Shown: positions 30,604 to 40,876 of the stretch, one piece after another
Layout of the letters: each line of letters opens with the position of its first letter
How positions within the stretch are numbered: position 1 is the first letter of the stretch
Origin: Chenopodium formosanum
Taxonomy: Eukaryota; Streptophyta; Magnoliopsida; Caryophyllales; Amaranthaceae
Assembly: GCA_024500155.1 (NCBI GenBank)
Contig: CM044869.1
Location: 53,151,898-53,215,897, forward strand
Direction of reading: 5' to 3'
DNA: 64,000 nt
Position numbers and translations under genes: made by a program
Notes under the pieces: model-generated
Told to the model about the DNA's origin: nothing
Databases searched by the model: none
The model's input: the letters and a program-made list of their open reading frames with translations, nothing else

Positions 30604-33389
30604 ATGGATGATCATATTATTTATGACGAGCCTATTATTTCACCAGAGGGTACAGAGGATGAGTGTACACCAGAGGAAGGAGCCAATGTTCGTACACAAG
30701 AGGAAGAAGACGGTGATCCTGAACTTACAGTTGAAAACAACAATGTGAGCACTATGGAATCTGGATTTCAAGCTGTAGAAAAGAAACGGAGTCTAGTTTG
30801 GCTGGAATTCCTCACGTTTGACAAGACGGAATCTAGTGATGGGAAACAGAGGTCAATTTGCAAACATTGCCAGAAAGCATCCTTCATAACCGACCCCCAT
30901 TATGGAACCCAAAATATGCAAAGACATCTCAGAAAATGCAGTGCATATGAGAAATATATGAAAAACCAAGGAGGAAACGCTTCAAACAAAGGTAAAATCT
31001 TTAACCAAATTGTGTACAGAAATCTGGTAGCTAAAGCAATAATAAAACATGGGTATGCTTTCTCTTGGGTTGAGCATGATGGTAATAGAGAAATTCATGC
31101 ATATTTAAGTGATGATGTAAAATTCATTTGTAGGAACACTGCTAAAGCTGATTGTTTAAAAATGCATAAAACTTTGAAGGCCCAGTTAAAGGAAACTCTA
31201 AGTAAAGTCTCTAGTCGTATCTCATTAACATGTGATATGTGGACCTCTTGTCAAACAGAGGGATATTTGTGTCTGACAGCTCACTATGTGGATGATAATT
31301 GGAAATTAATTAGTACAGTGCTTAACTTTAGTCATATTGATTCACCACACACTGGAAAGACCATGTATTCTGCTGTGTTGTCCATGCTTCAAGATTGGGG
31401 TATTGATGATAAGATTTTTTGCTTCACATTAGACAATGCCTCTAGTAATGATAGAATGCAAGACTATTTGAAGGAAACTCTACTTGCACGAGATGCTTTA
31501 TTGTATAATGGTGAGTTTTTTCATGTACGATGTGCTGCACATGTATTAAATCTCATTGTTAAAGATGGACTTAAGGTCATTGAACATATAGTTGAGAAAG
31601 TAAGACATTGTGTGAAGAAGGTAAAATATTCTGAAACAAGAAAAAACACTTTTCGATCTTGTGTAAGTCTAGCTAAGATAAAAGAAACAAAATCATTGTG
31701 GCTTGATGTTCCTACGAGGTGGAATTCTACATACATGATGCTTGATAGGGCTATCTTATATCGTGAGGCTTTTAGGGAGATGTCTGAAGTTCAAAAATGG
31801 TGTCCTACCTCTGAAGAGTGGGATGTTCTTGAGAAGATTCGAGATGTTTTAGAACCCTTTTATGAGATAACTAAGATGTTTTCGGGAAGTGAGTATCCTA
31901 CCTCAAATCTTTATTTTGGGAATGTTTGGAAGATTCTCATGCTTTTGATAGAGTTGGAGCACGATGATGATGATGTTTTGAGGACAATGGCAATAGAAAT
32001 GAAGAGCAAGTTTGATAAGTATTGGTTTAACTCAGAACAAGATGATTATGGCATGTTATTTGCGTTTGCTATGATTCTTGATCCTCGTTGCAAATTATCA
32101 GCGCTAAAGTTTTGTTATGAAAACATATTTGGAGATGTTGAGGCTACCTTGAGAGTTAGTGATCTCCATCTTAAGTTGGAGAAATTTTATAAGCTATATG
32201 CCCAAACTGGAACATCATCAACATTGAACAACAACACTGATATGGCACATGCCTCACATTCCAGAGCCTCCATAAGCAGCACTTCAACTGGAAACCGCAA
32301 GCGAAAATTCGACTATTTTGCGGTAATTGTAATTGTTCTTCTGTTTTTTTAATCCTTTTGATTATCCTTCATTCTTAATCTATTGATTAGACTTTTTTTA
32401 CATATTTGGATTCTGTTTTTCTTGTGTTTACTTTATTTAATCTGTCAATTATAATCCTTTTGATTATCCTTCATTCTTAATCTATTGATTAGACTGTTTT
32501 TTACATGTTTGCCTTCTGTTTTTCTTGTGTTTACTTTATTTTTTCTGTTAATTATAATCCTTTTGATTATCTTTCATTCTTAATCTATTGACTAGACTGT
32601 TTTTTTTTACATATTTGCCTTCTGTTTTTCTTGTGTTTACTTTATTTTTTCTGTCAATTACTGGTTTTTTTTTAAGATTATAAGTTAAGTTTATGTTATA
32701 AGTTAAGTAGTTGTTATTAAGATTATAAGTTAAGTTTATGTTATAAGTTAAGTAGTTGTTATTAAGATTATAAGTTAAGTTTATGTTGTTTTGTTTGGTG
32801 ATGTGTTTTATGGTTTGTCGTTGACTCGTTGTGTTGAATACAGGAATATGACGATAAAGAGGCCTCATCTTCTTTTGGTGAGAGGTCAATATTGGATGTT
32901 TACCTTGAGGACCCTAAACTAGATCGGAAAGCGGAGCTTGACATATTAGCTTTTTGGAAAGAAAATGAGCATCGATATAAAGGCCTTTCTCATTTGGCTA
33001 GAGATATTTTGGCCGTGCCCCTGACAACCGTCGCTTCCGAATCAACTTTCAGCATTGGGAGTCGAGTATTGAATAAATGGAAAAGTTCATCAATTCCTGA
33101 AAATGTGGAGGCTTTAATAACAACTCGTAGTTGGATGTACTCTTTTGAAAGTAAGTATTTTATTATATTTTTTTAAAATATGTATATTCATGTTCCTACA
33201 TTTTTCAGAGTTGTACATTCTTGTTTCTTTATTTTTGCATTTATAGTGTATTACTGTATTTGCTTATATTATTGTTTTTATATTTATGTAGCAAATGAGG
33301 ATGATGGATTTTTTGGTTCTTATGTGGATTGGGCGGCGACTCCAAGTGTTAAATGTCAACAATTTCAAGAGTCGAATATTGGAGTATAA
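30604..33389 (+). CDS. hAT transposase with BED zinc finger and hATC domain
   Basis: Three coding exons, 30604-32322, 32844-33150 and 33292-33389, join in phase (0, then 1) to 707 residues with no stop or frameshift. The N-terminus is acidic. A BED zinc finger lies at about residues 62-120 (CKHC, then HLRKC). The RNase H-like core keeps the three catalytic acids of hAT enzymes: Asp211 in LTCDMWTS, Asp277 in FTLDNASSND and Glu639 in VASESTFS. The hATC dimerisation region covers roughly residues 600-675 (FWKENEHRYKGLSHLARDILAVP). It should cut out and reinsert the element carrying the 12-bp ends. It resembles plant RICESLEEPER/DAYSLEEPER-type proteins, but here it lies between valid transposon ends, so it is a real transposase gene and not a domesticated host gene. 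The start is placed just after the 5'UTR intron acceptor. Confidence 0.92.
32351..32662 (+). repeat. tandem repeat of about 103 bp in transposase intron
   Basis: Three adjacent copies begin at 32351, 32453 and 32556, each starting AATCCTTTTGATTATC and containing TTCTTGTGTTTACTTTATTT. They differ by a few bases. They lie in the intron between the two main transposase exons and do not affect coding. Confidence 0.8.
32674..32787 (+). repeat. tandem repeat of 45 bp in transposase intron
   Basis: About 2.5 copies start at 32674, 32719 and 32764. Each contains AAGATTATAAGTTAAGTTTA. The unit itself contains ATAAGTTAAGT twice, so it probably grew from a shorter unit. Confidence 0.8.
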
Positions 33390-33779
33390 TTATTTAGAAT
33401 ATTTTGTAATTTCATTTGGTATTGAACATTATGTTATGTACGCATTATTATTGTACTATTTTTTTCTCTAGACTGGTGAGAATTGTGACTTTTATTTCAA
33501 GCTTTAGTAAATTTTTTCTTAATTTTATGGACAAACTCCGTAGAATAGTCGTTAAATTTCAATCTTTTTACGAATTTTTAATAACTTATAAAGAGAATAG
33601 GCCGAAGAAATCGAGAAAAGTAATGCTCAAAATATGTAAATTACTTACACTGTTACACATTACAGATTAATAAAAAAAAATTAAGTCAGTTTAATTGCGG
33701 TTATTTTCTATTTCGGTTTGCTCAGGTCAAGTCTTTAGCTTAAATAGATTCTGGTCATTTCAGGTATAAGGTAATTTTA

Positions 33780-34130
33780 GTTAGGGTCACTTTGGGTTTC
33801 GAGTCTATTTGGGTCAATTAATTCAAGTTAAAGGTCGGGTCACTTTGGGTATCGGGTCAACTTCGGGTCGGGTCAACTTCGGGTCTCGGGTCACTTCGGG
33901 TCTCGGGTCAACTTCGGGTCGGGTTATTTCGGGTCTCGGGTCAACTTCGGGTCGGGTCGTTTCGGGTCGGGTCACTTCGGGTTTCGGGTCAAGGTCGGGT
34001 CAATTCCACTTCGGGTCGGGTATGGGTCGGGTCGGGTTGATTTCGGGTTTCGGGTCAATTTCGGGTCACTGTTTTCGGGTCGATTTCGGGTCATGGGTCG
34101 GGTCATTCGGGTCGGGTCATCGGGTCTGGG
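33780..34130 (+). repeat. right subterminal CGGGTC array of the hAT element
   Basis: Same kind of repeat as the left array, with frequent TTTCGGGTC and AACTTCGGGTC units. G-quadruplex-capable GGG runs occur at 34013-34036. The G-rich strand is the plus strand at both ends of the element. Confidence 0.8.
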
Positions 34131-34249
34131 TCAGGATTGCCAGGTCTAAGCCAAACGATATATAGTAAAAGTAAGAAATTTGAGACTTCACAATCCGTGG
34201 ATCATATGGACTTGATTATAAGTTACAACTATGGAGTAACAATATTAGG

Positions 34250-34612
34250 GATGGCTAAAATTTGTAGAAGTCCAATTCGCACTCTAGCCTACTCGAGACC
34301 TCTCTCCTCTTCATCTTAATTCTTTCTCTACATACCTGAATTTTATTTGGGTTATTTGAAAACCTACTCGACACTGCAGAATACTTCTTGAGAAAATTTT
34401 TGCAACAATCAAAATCATTCATTGTCATAGAATGTTGCATTGGCTACATACTTGTAAGATTTTGTCCATGCCAAAATAGTTGGTCGTTCCCCTATAAGGC
34501 TGTATTCCTGACTTCCTGTAATACCTGCTGACAAAGGCAGAATGTGATCTACACACTTCCTGAAACTAAAGTCTTCTACATATGTTTCTACTGTGTCATT
34601 TTTCAAAAAATG
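34250..34612 (-). pseudogene. duplicated, truncated end of the EMB514-like gene
   Basis: On the minus strand, 34530-34590 encodes VEDFSFRKCVDHILPL, identical to part of exon 2 of the EMB514-like gene at 40877-41212. Next to it, 34250-34530 matches the 3' flank of that gene (39190-39380 and 40530-40650): for example GGCTAAAATTTG and TTATTTGAAAACCTACTC occur in both. The stretch between flank and exon is deleted here. The rest of the gene is absent, so this is a non-functional fragment from a local duplication. Confidence 0.75.
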
Positions 34613-35632
34613 ACACTATAACATGATGATGTGTCATGTGTTATGATTGGTCCATTTTTTATTTATTTTTAAAAGCCTAAATATACTATACATGTATGTA
34701 TAATTAGAAATACATGTATTTTTTTAAGAATACATACTTTTTTTTTAAAATCTATTTTTATCTTTTTAAAATCATTTTCGAAAATTAAATCATAATTAAA
34801 ATTTGGAAAATAAAAAAATCATCTTTGTTCTTCATTCATGATCTTAATTAACCACCCCAAAATCTTGTATAATCTATCCAGAACTCAAACCAAAATTCCA
34901 TCCAATGATCGGATTTATTTGGTTTTGAATTGAATCTGCTTCATTGATTCGTATACAAATTTCGTTGGTCGATTGATAATTTTGATTTATGTAAAAATAA
35001 TATTGTTTGATAGTTTTGAGGATGAAAATGGCCTTAGAAGCGTGTATTATGATGATCTAAAATAATATCTTTCAATTATTTTGACAATCAATGGATAATG
35101 AGGCTATTGAGTTTATAAAACTTATCCTTCATTCAACATTTCCTAGAGCCATTTGTGACTAGTCAGGTTTGAAAAAATATACACTTACTTTCAATGAATA
35201 AATACATAGTAGTCCATAAGACCCTATTATTTGGCACAGGTTGACTATTATTTAGCAACTTATCACTAGATGTTTCTTTTGTTCTCACTATTATTTCCTG
35301 CCAAACAATCAAACCCTAGGACTGAAGCCTCTTGACCACATAAAACATATTCATGACCCTTTCAAACTAGATTGACAAAATGAAGATAAATGGAGAATCA
35401 AATTAAGTCGTTTAAAAGATTTAAGGTAGTATTTAATCTAAAGACAATAATAATCAGATTAATTAATCACAGCTGTTTTATGAAGAGTTGTTATCACAAA
35501 GCTCTCACGTAACTACAGCACAAACCCTCAACCTTGGCAATGTCACTTAAAAAGAAAGATCACTCAAAAAGAAAGAAAGATCACTTAAGAAAAGAAAGAT
35601 CACATAAGAAAATCAAGAGACTAGTTAAGAAA
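34613..35632. other. intergenic, nothing recognised
   Basis: AT-rich. Near the end (about 35549-35615) a purine-rich unit with GAAAGATCAC is repeated three times at about 24-bp spacing. Confidence 0.5.
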
Positions 35633-38165
35633 TCAATTAAGATAATCCGGGCAATTAGCTTCATCTTTGTATTTGATCAGTAGTGTGGCTGCTTGTGCAG
35701 ATGATGAGGCCGTTGAGCCATTTAGCAACCCATTATCAGCAGGTGGAGACGACACTCCCCACTTGCCTTCTGACTCGGCAGGCTCTATCACTTTAACAGT
35801 TCCATCACTCAACCCTACAGCAATTTGAAAGGGTTCTTGTGGGTGTGCAGCTACCACTAGCGCATAAACAGCTTGGCTCCTAAAACAAGGTAGAGACAGA
35901 TTAGATGATGAGACTAATATACTGTAAGTATAGAATCTACATCACCCACATAACCCTTGTGTTCAGCAACTCAAAACAAAGCAGCATTGCATATGTCAAT
36001 GTCTCAGGTACTTGGTATTTCTTCACTGTATAATTTAGAAAAATTACACATGCATGCCCAAGAAACAGAATAAACTCTGAAGATGTTACAAACAATGAAG
36101 TTAAGGTACTAATTAAGAATAATACATTCATCGATCGTATCAATATAACTAAATATAATACGAGTATTCAACATCACATATTGTACTCACCCATTCAATT
36201 GAGCCTGAGAAAGGTATGCTGAAGGGCCCAAACGGCATCGAAGTTTCAAAGTGTCCGCATCAAATACTCCAATGTTGCCATCACAAAAGGAAGCATAAAC
36301 TATCATACTATTGCAAGAGTATGCTGCATAGGATATTGGTGCAGACAATGCAACATGGGGGACCCACTGCAATTTAAGAAGAATCACAACTGATCTTCCA
36401 TAATCCCAACCTCAAAGCAAAATAAAGTTAAGCCATCATTTTGTTATACCTGTCTAATGCATTCCATTTTAGAGGCATCAGATATTGCTAGCTGGGTTTC
36501 ATGGAACACTAGCAAACGGGTGTGGTCATAGTGAAACTGGACTCGTGTATCACCAGTAGCAGCCTTACCAGCTGGAAGTTGTATTGTAACAATCTTCATC
36601 TACTCCCAGGTATCAATTTCCCAGACACAGCTGAGCATCAGCACCAGATGTTACCGGGATACCAAGATTGGTTGAAAATCCTAAACCACTTATGCGCTTC
36701 ACATGACCTTTCAATATTGATCTAACCTGAAATTAAGGGGAAATTCCCAGTTTCTCATATTGAGAAACAAAATTTGTTTCTCATAAGGCATTTTCATGAA
36801 TAAATCAACAACTTTTTTTTTATTATTGTAGGCTCCACAATTAAATAAAGTTGTTGGTTTATTTAAGAAAATGCCATGTGATTTTGTTTCTCACTATGAG
36901 AAATTGGGGCATTCCCGATATTAAGAGGTTTAAAAAACCGAAAATAGATGGCATACTAATGTAAGAAAACGCAAGGAAGAAGTAACTGTGTATTTGAAAA
37001 TAATTACCTTATCAACTCTAAAATTGTAAATGTGAATGGTCCTTTCCAATTGCTATGAGGTTGTAGTCATGGGGATGGAATGCCAAGAAGGTTGAGGCAG
37101 GCGAAGGAGGCATAAATGTCGTCATGACCTGAAATTGCAAAATGATCAGTTGTCCATAATAAAGCTGAACTATAGATAGAACAACAGGCATACTTTACCT
37201 TGAATGCCATCATGTTAAACAATGTCACCTTTCCACCAGCAGCCGACAATCCGTATGAATTATATATCGAAAGTGCTAAACATGGTACAACTTCTTCAGC
37301 ATTGATAACTGGGAGATCATTAGTCATAAGAAGACAGCTGCTTGGTTCCTATTGAAAATTGAAACTCAAAATTTTAGCAACAGTTGATTCACAAACATAT
37401 TTGATGAAAACAGAAACTTCTACTAATAAATCCATTACCTTCCCGCTATTTTTTTTTTTTTTTTTTTTTTGAGGAAAAATGTTATATTAATGTAATAAAA
37501 ATATACAATGTAGATGTCGTATGACTTTAGTCTCAATTGCATCTTCGGCCATCCTACCCTTTTCCGTGTTTCCATTCTGAAGAAAAAGGGAATCCAAAAC
37601 TAAGTTAAATACAATAATGCAAAGGTACATGTATGTATAGAAAAGATAGTCCAAGTACGATGAAATCGAAGGGCTTTCTTTACAAAAGAAAGTACAATGG
37701 TTCATTTTTTTGTCCAAGGTTTCTCAGACACAATTATGCTCAGTAGCACATGCCACATCAAAAAACCAACAATTCCAAATAAGCCCTCACCAGTCACCAC
37801 TATTGAACAGAATGTCCATGGATGGATCATTGCAGAGAGTTTAGACAAGCACATATGAGAGTTAGGAACACAAGCACAAAAACAAACATAGCTAATCTAA
37901 TATGCTTGAATTGGCAAGTTTAATAAATTTGAATCATTGAAAGGTACCTTGATAGCAAGCATTAGTAATAAGAAAGAGTATAAAAACATTTGAACCAGAA
38001 TATTAAAAACCTACTCCATTCTTACTTTAATAAGTTTATCATCTCCACATGTTAGGACACAAATCGAGTTCAGCTTCAACAAGCAAGATAGATAATACTG
38101 ATCATTCTTGGGAGGTCATCCACAGACCAACAAGCTTGTTGGCGATACGTAACCTCAAATGTAAA
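35633..38165 (-). pseudogene. TOPLESS-related corepressor, 3' part, degenerate
   Basis: WD40-region exons of a TOPLESS/TPR protein can be followed on the minus strand: a fragment at about 38046-38165 (SVDDLPR and CVLTCGDDKLIKV), then 37199-37348, 37008-37128, 36450-36726, 36191-36366 and 35633-35879. They match the family in order, for example LLMTNDLPVINAEE, CDGNIGVFDADTLKLRCRL and AVGLSDGTVKVIEPAESEGK. Exon 37008-37128 has a frameshift before IHIYN. Exon 36450-36726 has another frameshift after GADAQLC and an in-frame TAG shortly after. The N-terminal LisH/CTLH half was not found, and the C-terminus is not the usual one. Functional TPL proteins are nuclear corepressors that bind EAR motifs; this copy should not make one. 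Confidence 0.8.
37450..37700 (-). mobile_element. possible LINE 3' end in TOPLESS pseudogene
   Basis: On the minus strand, sequence ending in TTACATTAATATAACATTT and TTTCCTC runs into a poly(A) (T tract 37449-37470). This is the usual look of a plant L1-type 3' end. The 5' limit and target duplication were not found, so length is a guess. Confidence 0.4.
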
Positions 38166-38827
38166 ACCATTAGTAAGTGCACTGTCGATTAACATCAAAA
38201 ATTAAGCCAACAACACATACATTAGAGTTGTAGTTGTTACCTCCTCCACAGATTGTTTCATCACCTGTTCGCGATCAGGATTCTCATAACCAACCATGCC
38301 AAGTGTCGTTGTAGCTACTTTGTGGTGTGGTTTTTTAGTTTTAAAATTTTTACCCTTTTTTGGTTTGGGCTTCAGTTTTTTAGGAGACCTAACAATACAA
38401 AAGAAAGAAACAGGGGAGTGTTTGGAAAATATAAATTCACATAAATAAATTAAATCTAAGCATGGTAAAGTGTTTGTTAATTCTCTTGCGTTTATCTTCA
38501 TAGTCGTCATATTTTAGTTCAAATGTGTTAATAAAAAAAGAGTAATTATTAATTTAAAAGAAACATTAATTAATTAATTACAAATAGTGTTAGGTCCGGA
38601 CAATGCCCCAAGTAACTGCATTGTTTCCATGACAAAAATATTTGTTAATATTTAATTTTTATTGAATGACATGTAATATGGCAATTTATACAACCACACA
38701 CAATGCTCAAGCTTCTTACTCTCGTTCTTGTATCAAGTTTGGCATGTTTTATCTGGTTAAGAGGAAAACATTGACTATATACACAGTCATACACTAACCT
38801 TGTTGAGTAACAAATATAGCAATATTA
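38166..38827. other. intergenic, no gene supported
   Basis: A 102-codon open frame (38202-38510, -) contains a Lys-rich stretch but no recognised domain, and its context is a pseudogene. Nothing else was seen. Confidence 0.45.
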
Positions 38828-39041
38828 GAGCACTCACGATAATGAGCAAAAAAATGCTGAGCAAAAAACATAAAATTGTCTATCCCCATCAATGAGCAAA
38901 AGTTGATTGCTCATCATATGAGCAAAATTGTAGATGAATAGTCAGCAGTGGGCCTAGGTTGAAATTGCAACTATATCTATTAAATTGTAAGAGAGAGAAA
39001 TGTTGATGGGTATTAAAATAGGTAGGAAAGAGAATGGTGAA

Positions 39042-39089
<48 letters not shown>

Positions 39090-39190
39090 CATTGATGGGA
39101 TAAAATATGACCACCAAAAATGCTCATGAGAAAAATAAGATTGGAAGAGAGAGAATGAGGAAACAAAAAAACGCTCATTGTTGTGAGTGC
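38828..39190. mobile_element. Tourist-like (PIF-derived) MITE
   Basis: About 363 bp with imperfect inverted ends: left GAGCACTCACGATAATGAGC, right inverted GCACTCACAACAATGAGC. GAGCA-type ends followed by CAATGAGC are typical of PIF-derived MITEs. A T tract of about 42 bases (39046-39087) lies inside. The flanking TTA on the left has only a partial partner (TAG) on the right, so the exact border is uncertain. Confidence 0.65.
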
Positions 39191-39388
39191 TAGTGACGGC
39201 TAAAATTTGGTATGGTCCAATTTGCACTTTAGCCTTCTCAAGAGTACCTCTACATGCCCAAACTTTGAGTTATTTGAAAACCTACTCAACATAGCAGAAT
39301 ACTTCTTCAGAGAAAAAATACAGCAATTGAAATCATTTATCTGTCATATAATGCTGCATTGCCTATAAATGCTTAATGTCGGAATGTA

Positions 39389-40520
39389 GAGTTAAACTAA
39401 AATACGGTCCCTCAACTTTAATATTTGTAGCATTTTGGTCCCTCATCTTTCAAACGAAACAAATTGGTCCCACAACCACCCATAACTTACTTTTCTGATG
39501 GAAAAAAGACGAGTCACTAAAGTTTAAGGACCAAAGTGCCCGTGTGGCAAAACATAAAATAATATTTCAAAAAAAAGATTAGGGACCTATCCTAGTTAGC
39601 AAAAGTTTAGGGACCATGATTCTTTTTTTTTTTTTTTGTCAGTTTTTTATTTAAAAAAGAGTCTTTTAATTCACATTAATTTTTTTTTTCATCAACATTA
39701 ATATTTTGGTTATGATTTGCATTAATAAAACTACAGAATTTCCGGAAAAAAAAGGAAAAAAACCTATAGGATTTTCCACCTTTTCTCACCCCACATCACC
39801 AACAACAACCTGTCGCAAACACACAACCCCATCTCCACCAGTTTGCAGCCTCACCACCGTCATTAATCAACCACGCAACCCAAACCTATGGTTCGGATGA
39901 ACTATATTGCGCATGAGCTTGTATAGAATTAATAAAATCAAATATGGTGATTGCTGATGATCGTTAATGAGGTGCAAAGTAAGGGATTGTTTCCCCCATT
40001 AGAGCCGCCAAACCGAAAGAGAAGAAGAGAGGGCTGACCCTTTATTTATTTTTTTTTCCCCTTTTCCTATTCCCTTCTTTCTTTATTTTTCCTTTTTCTT
40101 TTTCTTTAAGTCGAAGTATTTAATTTTTTAAGTCATATTTAATTTTCTTCTTTAATTCTTTAAGTCATATTTTAAAAAAAATAAAAAAAAAAGTAATTTA
40201 ATTTTTTAAAAAAGCAAAAATTTTGGTTTTCTTTCATTTTAATCAAAGTTTGTACATAATAAATAATAAATATTAGTAGCTGACAAAAAAAAAAAAAAAA
40301 ATTAATGATTTATAATCCCTAAACAAATGCTAGCTAAGATAAGTCCCTTAACTTTTGCTTAGTTGACAGCACACATCCCTAAACTTTGCTAACTCATAAG
40401 TTCCTCCACCAAAAATGGTGAGGCAAGGGTAGTAGAGGGACCAATTTGCCTCATTTGAAAGATGAGAGACCAAATGTGCAACTAATACCATAGTTCAGGG
40501 ACCGTATTTTAGCTTATCTC
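39389..40520. mobile_element. Mutator-like element (MULE), non-autonomous
   Basis: The 1,132-bp element has long terminal inverted repeats of roughly 90 bp or more. The left starts GAGTTAAACTAAAATACGGT and the right inverts to GAGATAAGCTAAAATACGGT; both go on to CCCT and later CAAATTGGTCCC. It is flanked by the 10-bp imperfect duplication TCGGAATGTA (39379-39388) and TCGGAGTGCA (40521-40530). GAGA-type ends, long repeats and a 9-10-bp duplication fit Mutator. No transposase is present. It sits within the 3' flank of the EMB514-like gene, in the same flank that was duplicated at 34250-34530. Confidence 0.85.
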
Positions 40521-40876
40521 TCGGAGTGCATAATCTACCCACTTATAAGAAAAATATAGGAAGTACTTGGATGGCAGATTGCGCCTTGACAATTAAAGTG
40601 ATTTGGCCTTGCCAAAATAATATTCGGCCGTTTCCCTTTAATACTTGTTGACAGTGACACCAACTGCAATCCTTCCAAAAATCAATGGAGAAATATAACA
40701 AGTAAAAAAAAATCCACACACACAAGTTAATTAATAACCTAAAAGGAAGAAGTCATTCATAAAATTGTCGCCAAAACTTGAGAATACATAGATTTGGTGC
40801 AACAAAATAGGCATAGTAGCACCTGCATATCTGGCATTAATACTCTTACAAGCTCTAAGTTAACTTAGGTCAGCTT

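Larger units (their letters stand above)
27158..34148 (+). mobile_element. complete hAT-superfamily DNA transposon
   Basis: A 6,991-bp element with perfect 8-bp target duplications AGCCAAAC at 27150-27157 and 34149-34156. The ends are a perfect 12-bp inverted repeat, TAGACCTGGCAA on the left and TTGCCAGGTCTA on the right. TAG ends with 8-bp duplications are the mark of the Ac/hAT superfamily. Arrays of CGGGTC-type repeats lie inside both ends (27174-27480 and about 33780-34130). The transposase gene (30604-33389) appears intact, with a probable promoter and non-coding exon near 29470-29671. Nested inside are a SINE (27612-27705) and a Stowaway MITE (28858-29103), so the element is not brand new. 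Perfect ends and an open frame still make recent activity possible. The two arrays have the same orientation and are not inverted. Confidence 0.95.
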
